Assembly: GCF_003148825.1 (NCBI RefSeq)
Contig: NZ_QGGZ01000018.1
Location: 54,915 to 118,914 of the forward strand
Direction: 5' to 3'
Source: Streptomyces sp. CG 926
Lineage (GTDB): Bacteria > Actinomycetota > Actinomycetes > Streptomycetales > Streptomycetaceae
Length of the DNA: 64,000 nt
A program made the position numbers and the translations under genes. This document shows, one piece after another, positions 53,561-61,246 of the stretch (the stretch's first letter is position 1; every line of letters starts with the position of its first letter). The notes beneath the pieces were generated by a model that worked only from the letters and a program-made list of their open reading frames with translations, searched no databases and had not been told where the DNA came from.

Positions 53561-55171
53561 GTGGCATCGGCGGAGAGCACGGGCGCGAGCCCGGACGGCA
53601 TACCTTCGGGGCCCGCGGCCGAGACCCCCCTTCCGGTCGGGAACGCGACCGGCGGCGCGCCCGCGGACAAGCCGGCCGCACGCCCGCCGACCCCGGTGGT
53701 GGCCTCCCTGATGCTCGGCATGGCCCTCGTGGCCCTGGACAGCACGATCGTGGCCACCGCCGTCCCGCAGATCGTGGGCGAGCTCGGCGGGTTCTCCGTC
53801 TTCTCCTGGCTCTTCTCCGGCTACCTGCTCGCGGTGACCGTCACCCTGCCCGTCTACGGGAAGCTGTCCGACACCTTCGGCCGCAAGCCGGTCCTGCTCT
53901 TCGGCATCGGCCTCTTCCTCGTCGGTTCGCTGCTGTGCGCGTCCGCCTGGAACATGGCCGCCCTCATCGCCTTCCGCATCGTCCAGGGCCTGGGCGGCGG
54001 CGCCCTCCAGGGCACGATCCAGACCCTGGCCGCCGACCTCTACCCGCTGCGCGAACGGCCGCGGATCCAGGCCCGGATGTCCAGCGTCTGGGCCACCTCG
54101 GCCGTGGCCGGCCCGGCGCTCGGCGGGCTGCTGGCCTCGTACGCGCACTGGCGCTGGATCTTCCTGATCAACCTGCCGCTGGCCGGCCTCGCCCTGTGGA
54201 TGGTCGCCCGTCACCTCACCGAGCCCGTACGGTCCCCGGGCCGCCGGGGACCGGTCGACTGGGCGGGGGCCCTCGCCGTCTTCGCCTGCGGTGGGCTGCT
54301 GCTCTTCGCGCTCGTCCAGGGCGGGGTCGCCTGGCCGTGGCTGTCCGCCCCCTCGCTCGGGCTGCTGGGCGCGAGCGCGCTGCTGGCCGTGGTCGTGGTC
54401 CGGGTCGAACGCCGGGCCGAGGAGCCGATCCTGCCCGGCTGGGTGTGGCGCCGGCGCACCATCGCCGCCGTCAACCTGGCCATGGGGGCGCTGGGCCTGC
54501 TGATGGTCGCCCCGATGGTCTTCATGCCGACCTACGCGCAGTCCGTCCTGGGCCTCGGCCCCGTCGGCGCCGGCCTGGTCATGTCGGTGATGACCCTGAG
54601 CTGGCCCGTCACCGCCGCCTGCAGCCAGCACGTCTACCGGCGCATCGGCTTCCGCGACACCGCGGCGGTCGGGATCGCCCTCGCCGCGGTGATCCTCTTC
54701 TCCTTCACCCTGCTGCCGTACCCGGCCCGGCCCTGGCAGCCCGCGCTGATCATGCTGCTGCTCGGCGGCGCCCTCGGCCTCTTCCAGCTGCCGCTGATCG
54801 TCGGGGTCCAGTCCACCGTGGGCTGGTCCGAGCGCGGGACCACCACCGCCTCGGTGCTGTTCTGCCGGCAGGTCGGCCAGAGCGTGGGCGCCGCCCTGCT
54901 CGCGGCCGTGGCCAACGCCACCATCGCCGCGCGCCTGGCGGACGCCCCCGTACCCGGCCTCCCTGAGCACCTGGACGACGTGGCGAAGGCCCTGGACCGG
55001 CCGGAGCTGCTGCCCGCTGCCGCCGCCGGCTACCTGCGCGAGGCCGTGGCCGCCGCCGTGGAGCACATCTTCCTCGGCGCGACGGCGGCCGCCGTGGCCG
55101 CGCTGCTGGTCCTGCTGCTGGTGGCGCCGCGCCGGTTCCCCGTCCTGCCGGAACTGCGCGAGGAGGATTGA
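53561..55171 (+). CDS. MFS multidrug exporter (DHA2/EmrB type)
   Basis: 536 residues from the GTG at 53561, with GGAAGGA 7 bases upstream; a GTG at 53540 lies before this site and is less likely. A polar N-terminus of ~40 residues is followed by 14 predicted helices. The motif D1 region LDSTIVATAVPQIVGEL and motif A GKLSDTFGRKPVLLF are typical of DHA2 proton-driven drug exporters, as is motif C VAGPALGGLL. It would export a hydrophobic drug or natural product. No regulator gene adjoins; the gap upstream holds possible operator repeats. Confidence 0.9.
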   Translation: MASAESTGASPDGIPSGPAAETPLPVGNATGGAPADKPAARPPTPVVASLMLGMALVALDSTIVATAVPQIVGELGGFSVFSWLFSGYLLAVTVTLPVYGKLSDTFGRKPVLLFGIGLFLVGSLLCASAWNMAALIAFRIVQGLGGGALQGTIQTLAADLYPLRERPRIQARMSSVWATSAVAGPALGGLLASYAHWRWIFLINLPLAGLALWMVARHLTEPVRSPGRRGPVDWAGALAVFACGGLLLFALVQGGVAWPWLSAPSLGLLGASALLAVVVVRVERRAEEPILPGWVWRRRTIAAVNLAMGALGLLMVAPMVFMPTYAQSVLGLGPVGAGLVMSVMTLSWPVTAACSQHVYRRIGFRDTAAVGIALAAVILFSFTLLPYPARPWQPALIMLLLGGALGLFQLPLIVGVQSTVGWSERGTTTASVLFCRQVGQSVGAALLAAVANATIAARLADAPVPGLPEHLDDVAKALDRPELLPAAAAGYLREAVAAAVEHIFLGATAAAVAALLVLLLVAPRRFPVLPELREED

Positions 55172-55266
55172 GGGCCGTCCCACAGGCGGTGCACGGAAAG
55201 TCGCCTTGTCATGGACGGGCCAGTGGGTAACCCTCGTGCCAGGACCGTTTCCGGGGGGACGACGAC

Positions 55267-56136
55267 ATGGCATCCGCACTGTGCGCACTCGCGTTACTGG
55301 CCGCGCTGGCCGGCCCGCTCTGTCTGCGGCTGCGCCGCAGCCCGGGTTTCATCACCGGCCGCGACGGCCGCCTCTCGACCTCGACGGCGCTCGCCCTCGC
55401 CTGGACCGTGATCCTGGTCTGGCTGCTGCTGGCGATCCTCGGCTACGGGCTCACCGCGGGCGGCGGCATCGCGTACTTCCGGGGCGCCGACGGCCCGCTG
55501 TCCACCCTGACGACCGTGTACCTCCCGCTGCTCGGCGGACCGTACGTGGCCCTGATCGCCGCGAAGGCGGTCGTCGGCCTGCGCGTGGAGCACGGCTCCA
55601 TGGCGAAGCCGGCCGCGAAGCCGACGGAGTCGGGCCGGCGGCCGCTGCGGGAGCTGATCGCGAACGACAGCGGACGCACCGACCTGGTGGACCTCCAGTA
55701 CGTCGCCCTCAGCGTGGTCACCATGCTGTACGTGGTGCTGTTCTACCTCGCGGACGTGGGCGGCGGACTCCCGCGCCTGCCCGCCGAGATGTGGGCCCTG
55801 ACCGGCGCCCCGGCGGGCGCGTACCTGATCAACAAGATGGCCGTGCGCGCCAACCCGGTGATCACGCACGTCGCCCTGGAGGACGGCCGCCTGACGGTCG
55901 AGGGCGGCGGCTTCACCCCTGACCCGACGGGCCCGCCGACCCTCCTCACCGTCGACGACACCCCGCTCCCGACCGCGGCCGACCCGCTGACGGGCGCGCT
56001 GACCGCCACCCTCCCGGCCCCGGCGACAGCTCCGTTCACGGTGGTCGTCACGGCACGCGGCCTGCGCAGCGACCCGTACCGCTACGAGCCCGGCGCCGAG
56101 CCCGCCGTCCCGGCCCAGCCCCAGCCGGCGGGCTGA
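55267..56136 (+). CDS. Membrane protein of unknown function with a TTA codon
   Basis: 289 residues, ATG preceded by GGGGGGA. Four hydrophobic segments: ~3-20, ~45-65 (ALALAWTVILVWLLLAILGYG), ~85-105 (VYLPLLGGPYVALIAAKAVVG) and ~145-165 (VALSVVTMLYVVLFYLADV). The C-terminal ~90 residues are a soluble beta-rich, Pro/Thr-rich domain (HVALEDGRLTVEGGGF ... FTVVVTARGLRSDPYRYE) like an IPT/TIG fold. Codon 10 is TTA (55294-55296), so full expression should depend on the bldA tRNA at 18808-18892. Family not recognised. Confidence 0.78.
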   Translation: MASALCALALLAALAGPLCLRLRRSPGFITGRDGRLSTSTALALAWTVILVWLLLAILGYGLTAGGGIAYFRGADGPLSTLTTVYLPLLGGPYVALIAAKAVVGLRVEHGSMAKPAAKPTESGRRPLRELIANDSGRTDLVDLQYVALSVVTMLYVVLFYLADVGGGLPRLPAEMWALTGAPAGAYLINKMAVRANPVITHVALEDGRLTVEGGGFTPDPTGPPTLLTVDDTPLPTAADPLTGALTATLPAPATAPFTVVVTARGLRSDPYRYEPGAEPAVPAQPQPAG

Positions 56137-56158
56137 TCCGGGGGCTTCCCGTCCCCCG

Positions 56159-56707
56159 TCAGTCCCCCTTGTGGCGGGCGTAGTAGCGGGCCACCCGGGC
56201 GCGGTTGCCGCAGACCGACGCCACGCACCAGCGGCGCCGCGGGTGCGCCGGGAGGAAGAGCAGGACGCAGTCGTGCGCCTCGCACGCGCGCACCTGCCCC
56301 ACCCGGGGGTCCGTCAGCAGTTCCGCCACCGCCTCGGCCAGTTCCGCCGCGAGCCGCCGGGCCGGATCCGCCGGGCGGTGCGCGGCGGCGGTGATCCCGC
56401 CCTGCTCGGCCCAGGCGAGCACCCGGTGCGCGGGCGCCGCGGCCAAGGCCTCGTTCAGCGTGGTGAGCGCCCCGGCCGGGGGCCGCTCGTCGCGCCGCAC
56501 GGCGTCGAGCGCCACGCGCGCGGCCGCCCGTAGGGCCCGTACGGCCGCCACCTCTGCCCCGCCCACGACATCGACGGGCGTCAGCCGCCCGGCCTGCGCG
56601 GCCAGCCAGTCCGTGAGGCCCGCCGGGTCGGCGACGAGGTCGCCCGTGGCGGCCTCGGTGTTGAGGAGGTCCAGCGCGAGGGGCTCACCGATGAGCGGAA
56701 AGGTCAC
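56159..56707 (-). CDS. ABATE/CGNR zinc-finger regulator
   Basis: 182 residues from the GTG at 56707 (VTFPLIGEPLALDLLNT), which has GGAG at the right distance; a GTG two codons earlier is the alternative. An ABATE stress-sensor domain (~1-130) is followed by the CGNR zinc finger (~138-180): RACEAHDCVLLFLPAHPRRRWC and SVCGNRARVARYYARHK, with the four metal-type Cys/His positions and the name-giving CGNR. These proteins are presumed DNA-binding regulators. It is divergent from the alpha/beta hydrolase, and the gap carries repeated ATTAG boxes. Confidence 0.88.
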   Translation of the reverse strand: MTFPLIGEPLALDLLNTEAATGDLVADPAGLTDWLAAQAGRLTPVDVVGGAEVAAVRALRAAARVALDAVRRDERPPAGALTTLNEALAAAPAHRVLAWAEQGGITAAAHRPADPARRLAAELAEAVAELLTDPRVGQVRACEAHDCVLLFLPAHPRRRWCVASVCGNRARVARYYARHKGD

Positions 56708-56716
56708 TGTCACTCC

Positions 56717-56770
56717 ACTAATGCTACTGCAATCACTTGACCCATTAGCGATCACCGGTGAGACTAATGG
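56717..56770. promoter_or_regulatory. CTAATG boxes in the CGNR/hydrolase divergon
   Basis: CCATTAG (56742-56748) and CTAATGG (56764-56770) form a perfect inverted pair 15 bases apart, and a third CTAATG lies at 56718-56723 close to the CGNR start. They stand out as AT-rich elements between divergent genes, and probably bind the CGNR regulator. Confidence 0.55.
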
Positions 56771-56794
56771 AAACAAGGACGCAGGAGGCATGTG

Positions 56795-57670
56795 ATGACC
56801 GCTCGCCGCACCATTCCCACCATCCGGCACCGCACCGTCGACGTGGACGGGGTCCGCGTCGCCTACCGCGAGAGCGGCCCGGCCGACGGCCCCGTACTGC
56901 TGCTCCTGCACGGCTTCCCCACCGCCTCGCACCAGTTCGCCCGCCTGATGGACGCCCTCGGCGACACCCCGTACCGCCTGATCGCCCCCGACTACCCCGG
57001 CTTCGGCCGCACCGAGGCGCCGGCCGATTTCACGTACACCTTCGACCGGCTCGCCGACATCGTGGAGGGCTTCACCGACGCCCTCGGGCTGGCCCGCTTC
57101 GCCCTGTACGTCTTCGACTTCGGCGCCCCGGTCGGACTGCGGCTCGCCACCCGCCGACCGGGGCGGGTGACCGGCCTGATCGTCCAGAACGGCAACGCCT
57201 ACGAGGAGGGCCTCTCGGACGCGGCCCGCGAGTTCGCCGGACTCCGGCGCGAGGTCCCCGGTGACGAGGAGCGCGTCCGGGGGCTCTTCACCCTGGAGGG
57301 CACCCGCTTCCAGTACGAGACCGGCGTCGCCGACACCACCCTCCTCTCCCCCGACAGCTGGACCCTCGACATGCACCACCTCGGCCTGCCGGGCCGCGCC
57401 GACGCCCAGGCCGACCTCGCCTTCGACTACGCCTCGAACTTCGCCCACTACCCCGCCTGGCAGGCCTGGCTCCGCGCCGCCCGGATCCCGGTGCTGGTGC
57501 TGTGGGGCGCGGGCGACCCCTTCTTCACCCCGGCGGGCGCGAAGGCCTACCTCCGCGACGCCCCGGACGCCGAGGTCCACGTCTTCGAGGGCGCGGGCCA
57601 CTTCGCCCTGGAGAGCCACCTCCCGCGGATCGCCCCGCTGATCGAGGAGTTCCTCACCGAACTCCCCTGA
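56795..57670 (+). CDS. Alpha/beta hydrolase with Asp nucleophile (haloalkane dehalogenase/epoxide hydrolase-like)
   Basis: 291 residues from the ATG at 56795, six bases after AGGAGG. The oxyanion region is LLLLHGFPTAS (~36-45). The nucleophile elbow is YVFDFGAPVG with D108 where esterases have Ser, and the catalytic His is in EGAGHFALES near the end. Asp nucleophiles are used by haloalkane dehalogenases and epoxide hydrolases. The DYPGFGRTEAP loop fits this group. It is divergent from the CGNR regulator, so it may respond to a reactive organic compound. The exact reaction is not known. Confidence 0.85.
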   Translation: MTARRTIPTIRHRTVDVDGVRVAYRESGPADGPVLLLLHGFPTASHQFARLMDALGDTPYRLIAPDYPGFGRTEAPADFTYTFDRLADIVEGFTDALGLARFALYVFDFGAPVGLRLATRRPGRVTGLIVQNGNAYEEGLSDAAREFAGLRREVPGDEERVRGLFTLEGTRFQYETGVADTTLLSPDSWTLDMHHLGLPGRADAQADLAFDYASNFAHYPAWQAWLRAARIPVLVLWGAGDPFFTPAGAKAYLRDAPDAEVHVFEGAGHFALESHLPRIAPLIEEFLTELP

Positions 57671-57690
57671 CACGAAGGGGTTCACAGATC

Positions 57691-57746
57691 GCCGAGATCG
57701 CGTCGGAACCGACGCCCGGGTCACGTACGGGAACCGCGACCTCGGC
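57691..57746 (+). terminator. Hairpin after the hydrolase gene
   Basis: GCCGAGATCGCG (57691-57702) pairs with CGCGACCTCGGC (57735-57746) with one mismatch, and the loop holds a further GTCGG/CCGAC stem. It follows the hydrolase stop by 20 bases. Confidence 0.6.
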
Positions 57747-57783
57747 GCGATCGAAGACCTCCTGTTCAGATCGGGCACCCGCC

Positions 57784-57814
57784 AGGCCGTCTCCTGCGGA
57801 TCAAAAGACGGCCT
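57784..57814 (-). terminator. Hairpin at the end of the coiled-coil gene
   Basis: AGGCCGTCT (57784-57792) pairs perfectly with 57806-57814, over a 13-base loop. It touches the stop codon of the coiled-coil gene and probably ends its transcript. Confidence 0.55.
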
Positions 57815-58685
57815 AGCCCTCCGCCGGGGCTCGGCCCGTCAGGGCTGCCAGGCTGGACCGGACGTGGTTCATGTGCGCCCGCATCTCCTCCGCCGCCTCC
57901 TCGTGCTCCCGCAGGATCCCCCGCGTCTCGCGCCCGATCCGCTCCTCCGCCACCCGTGCCTGCGCGACCAGCTCGGCCGCCCGCGCCTCCGCGTCCTCCT
58001 GCCCGTGCCGCGCCGACTCCTCCGCCTCGGCGAAATCGCGCCGCGCCTCCGCCAGGCGGGCCTCGACGTGCCGCTCCAGCTCCGACAGGCGCGCTTCCAG
58101 GTCCGCCTCCCGCTCCGCCAGCTCCCGCTCCGCCGACTCCCGGCGCTCCGCCTGCTCCTGCTCGCGCTCCGCCCGCTCCGCCTCCGCCCGCCGCCGCGTC
58201 TCCGCCGCCGCGGCCGACGCCTGCGCCCGCCACGCCTCCGCGTCCTCCCGCGCGCCCGCCCGTAGGTCGTCCGCCTCGCGCTGCGCCCGCAGCAGCCCTT
58301 GCCGGGCCCGGACCTCCGTCTGCTCGCGCACCGCCTCCGCGTCGCCCCGCGCGAGCTCCGCCGCCCGGTCGGCGCGCGCCTCGGCCGCGCCCAGCGTCGC
58401 CGCCGCGTCCACCCGCGCGTCCGTCCGTACGGAGTCCGCCTCTTCCTCCGCCAGCAGCAGGATCCGGCGGGCCCGCTCGCTCAGCTCGTCGTACGTCTGC
58501 GGAGCCAACACGGAGACCGCCTCCCGCAGCCGCGCCGCCTCCGCCTCCATCTGCTTGGCCAGGACCGTCAGCCGCGCCACCCGCTCCCAGGCCTCGTCCC
58601 GGCTCCCGGAGAGCCGGGCGAGATACCGGTCGACCTCTTCCGTGCGGTAGCCACGACCGCGCACGGTCGCAATGGGTGCACTCAT
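57813..58685 (-). CDS. Coiled-coil protein (DivIVA/cellulose-binding-protein type)
   Basis: 290 residues from the ATG at 58685. The N-terminal ~40 residues (ATVRGRGYRTEEVDRYLARL) resemble the DivIVA membrane-curvature domain. The remaining 220 are a nearly continuous Ala/Glu/Arg coiled coil (RAEREQEQAERRESAEREL), ending RSSLAALTGRAPAEG. Streptomyces relatives are often labelled cellulose-binding proteins but look structural and cytoskeletal, like FilP or Scy. It lies downstream of the SUKH/deaminase gene, with a terminator-like hairpin between, so it may have its own promoter. Confidence 0.82.
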   Translation of the reverse strand: MSAPIATVRGRGYRTEEVDRYLARLSGSRDEAWERVARLTVLAKQMEAEAARLREAVSVLAPQTYDELSERARRILLLAEEEADSVRTDARVDAAATLGAAEARADRAAELARGDAEAVREQTEVRARQGLLRAQREADDLRAGAREDAEAWRAQASAAAAETRRRAEAERAEREQEQAERRESAERELAEREADLEARLSELERHVEARLAEARRDFAEAEESARHGQEDAEARAAELVAQARVAEERIGRETRGILREHEEAAEEMRAHMNHVRSSLAALTGRAPAEG

Positions 58686-58751
58686 CCTGGAAGCGCCTCT
58701 CTCGCGGGGATTCCCGTCAAGGATGCGCCATTTGATCCCAGAAGCCGGAAT

Positions 58752-58790
58752 GGCCGGGCCGAGACCCTGTTCGAGGGTCCCGACCCGGCC
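58752..58790 (-). terminator. Terminator of the SUKH/deaminase operon
   Basis: A stem of 7+2+6 pairs with two mismatches: GGCCGGG (58752-58758) with CCCGGCC (58784-58790), and GACCCT (58763-58768) with AGGGTC (58774-58779), over GTTCG. It is 35 bases after the stop of the 804-residue gene. Confidence 0.7.
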
Positions 58791-58824
58791 GGCCGGTCGA
58801 TCACACATTCACACGGTCAGCCGA

Positions 58825-61239
58825 TCAGAGCAGCCCGTCCCACATCTGCTCCAGCAGCACCGACCACCAGCTCTCCGGCGAGGCCAGCGCCGCGCTGTCG
58901 AGCCCCGCCAGATTCGACTGGAAGTCGACCGTCCAGCGCCCCGCCTGCTCCGGCGTCAGATGCTGGCGCAGCCGCCACATGTGACCCAGCATCGCGAGGG
59001 ACCGGACGAATTGCGGCAGGCTCGAATTCACGAACTGCGGCGGTACGGGAGCACCACCCGGGCCGCCTTCGACCGGCACCGCCACGATGTGCGCGGTCCC
59101 GTACTGCACGCACAGCGCCTTGCCGAAGTCGCTGCCGATCACGAGGTACGAGCCCGCGTCCGAGGCCGGCTGCACCTGCCGCTGCTGGGCCAGCTCGGCC
59201 AGCGTCGGCACCGGCTGGCCCGGCACCGCCTGCGCCCAGAAGAACGGCCCGAAATCGACGGGCAGACCCGCCCACATCAGCGTCTGCGCCACGATCTCCG
59301 GCACACCCTGACGGGACACCGCCCGCTGGTCGAACCGGAACACGCCCTGCGGACCGAACGCCGCCGACAGCTCCTGACCGATGGCCTCCAGCGGGATCGC
59401 CGGCTGCAGCGGGACCTGCGGCAGCGGCGCGCGCACCGGCGCCGGGCGCGCCGGACCGTCGGCGACCTGGTGCAGCTCGCCCTGGTGGGTGAGCAGATGC
59501 CGCATGCCCTGCTGCCGGCCCGCGTGGTCCTGGCCGTACGGGGCCACGCTCGTGATCCGCACCTGCGGCCACGTCTCCCGGATCATCCGGGCGCAGTAAC
59601 CGCCGGGCAGCTCGCAGGACTCCAGCTCGGTGTGCAGCTCCAGCACCTGCTGCGGCGGCACGTTCATGGCGCGCAGCTCGTAGAGGATCTGCCATTCCGG
59701 GTGCGGGGTACCGGGCGCCGAGCGGCGGATGAGCTGCTGCTCGGAGCCGTCGGGCGCACGGTAGCGGAGCACGGCCTGGTAGCCGGGGCCGACGGTGGGC
59801 GCACCGGTCGGGACCGGAGGCTGCCCACCGGGGGCTCCAGGAGCACCGGGCGCGCCGGGCGGCGGACCGGGCGGACCCGGCGGCCGACCCACGGCGGGGC
59901 CGGCCAGCATCGTGGCGGCATGGTCCATCCCGCCACCGGGAACCCCGGGCGCACCGGGAGCCGCAGGCGCACCAGGCGCGCCGGGCGGACCGGGCGGCTG
60001 CGGAACACCGGGACCGGCCAGCATCGTGGCGGCGTGATGGGCCCCGCCACCAGGTGCACCGGGAGCCCCGGGCGGACCGGGCGGACCGGGCGGCGCCGGA
60101 GGCTGACCCGTGACGGCCGGACCGGCCAGCATCGTCGCGGCATGGTCCAGCCCACGCCCCAACGACCCCGGAGCACCGGGCGGACCGGGAGGCGCCGGGG
60201 GCTGACCCGCGCCCGGAGCACCGGGCGGACCGGGCGGCTGCGGAACACCGGGGCCGGCCAGCATCGTGGCGGCGTGGTGCGCCCCTCCACCGGGGGCGGC
60301 AGGCGCACCGGGCGGACCCGGCGGCGTGGACGGGCTCGACGGCGCGGACGGCCGGGAGACCTGGGCCTTGCTGGTCGGCGCGTCCGCGATGTCGCTCGCC
60401 GACGAACCTCCCGCCGCGTCACCGGGCGAACCCAGCGCGGGCACGACCGCGGTCCTCGGCAACTGGCTGCCGCCCGGCATCAGCGTGGTCTTCGCCTCCG
60501 GGGCCACCCCGGACGAGGGCGCGTCCTCCAGGTCCGACCCGGACAGCGGCGGCGCGAACACGGTCGCGGGCAGAGGTACGGACGCGTCGTCCGAACCGGA
60601 GTTCACATCGGTGCCCGCCCAGGGCGTGGCCCCGATCGGCACCGCGGCCGCGGCGGCGGCCGGAGCCGGGGGCGTCGCCGGAACACCGTCGTTGGCCGTG
60701 GGCTCGTAGGGGATCTCGCCCCCGCGCCGCAGCGGCACGGCCTCGACCGGGGCCGGCGCCGCGGGAGCCGGCGCGGGCTCGGACGCCACCGGGGACTCGG
60801 GCGCGGACTCGGGCCGACCCTCGGCGGGCGCGGCGGGAGCCGGCGCGTGCGTCGACCGCGGCGCGATACCCGCCCGGTCCGCGGCCTCCTGCAGCCACTC
60901 CGGCGGGCTCAGCATGAACGACGTCTGCTCCGAGTCGATCCGCGGCGGCGGCACCGAAGCCTCCGACACGGCCGCGGCCACGGCCCCGTACTCCTCCTCG
61001 TACCGGCGGATCACCTCACCCACCGGCAGTCCCGGCCACAGCGTCACCTCCCCGCTGTCCCGCGCGATGACCAGCCGCTGCCGCCCACCACCGGACACGG
61101 GACCGGCCGCGCGGTCCTCCGCCCACACCACGAACCCGAGCCCGAACTCCCGTACGCGCACCTCTCGGTGCTGGTACGCGGGCACGTCCCCGTTGATCCA
61201 CTCCTCGGCGCGCTCCTGCGCCTGCGCAAACGTCACCAT
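58825..61239 (-). CDS. Imm35 + collagen-like linker + nucleotide deaminase-like + SUKH-4 multidomain protein
   Basis: 804 residues; the ATG follows the upstream stop by 7 bases. Residues ~3-88 look like an Imm35/YrhB domain (FAQAQERAEEWINGD ... WPGLPVGEVIRRYEEEYG). Residues ~125-480 are an Ala/Pro/Gly-rich linker with collagen-like PPGPPGAPG runs and four copies of HAATMLAGP. Residues ~486-600 resemble a toxin-type nucleic acid/nucleotide deaminase: H513-x-E515 (HPEWQ) and C542/C549 (ESCELPGGYCARMI). Residues ~605-800 are SUKH-4-like (YLVIGSDFGKALCVQYG). No signal peptide or secretion domain is seen, so it is probably intracellular. Immunity and toxin-like domains in one chain suggest a domesticated or self-neutralised effector. 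Confidence 0.8.
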   Translation of the reverse strand: MVTFAQAQERAEEWINGDVPAYQHREVRVREFGLGFVVWAEDRAAGPVSGGGRQRLVIARDSGEVTLWPGLPVGEVIRRYEEEYGAVAAAVSEASVPPPRIDSEQTSFMLSPPEWLQEAADRAGIAPRSTHAPAPAAPAEGRPESAPESPVASEPAPAPAAPAPVEAVPLRRGGEIPYEPTANDGVPATPPAPAAAAAAVPIGATPWAGTDVNSGSDDASVPLPATVFAPPLSGSDLEDAPSSGVAPEAKTTLMPGGSQLPRTAVVPALGSPGDAAGGSSASDIADAPTSKAQVSRPSAPSSPSTPPGPPGAPAAPGGGAHHAATMLAGPGVPQPPGPPGAPGAGQPPAPPGPPGAPGSLGRGLDHAATMLAGPAVTGQPPAPPGPPGPPGAPGAPGGGAHHAATMLAGPGVPQPPGPPGAPGAPAAPGAPGVPGGGMDHAATMLAGPAVGRPPGPPGPPPGAPGAPGAPGGQPPVPTGAPTVGPGYQAVLRYRAPDGSEQQLIRRSAPGTPHPEWQILYELRAMNVPPQQVLELHTELESCELPGGYCARMIRETWPQVRITSVAPYGQDHAGRQQGMRHLLTHQGELHQVADGPARPAPVRAPLPQVPLQPAIPLEAIGQELSAAFGPQGVFRFDQRAVSRQGVPEIVAQTLMWAGLPVDFGPFFWAQAVPGQPVPTLAELAQQRQVQPASDAGSYLVIGSDFGKALCVQYGTAHIVAVPVEGGPGGAPVPPQFVNSSLPQFVRSLAMLGHMWRLRQHLTPEQAGRWTVDFQSNLAGLDSAALASPESWWSVLLEQMWDGLL
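59899..60290. repeat. Coding repeats for the HAATMLAGP linker
   Basis: CCGGCCAGCATCGT recurs near 59900, 60014, 60122 and 60254. Alternating units encode (M/L)DHAATMLAGP and AHHAATMLAGP. The two AHH-type units are 240 bp apart (60001 and 60241 begin with the same ten bases), showing internal duplication. The spacers encode PPGPPGAPG runs. Confidence 0.85.
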
Positions 61240-61246
61240 CGCGCGC

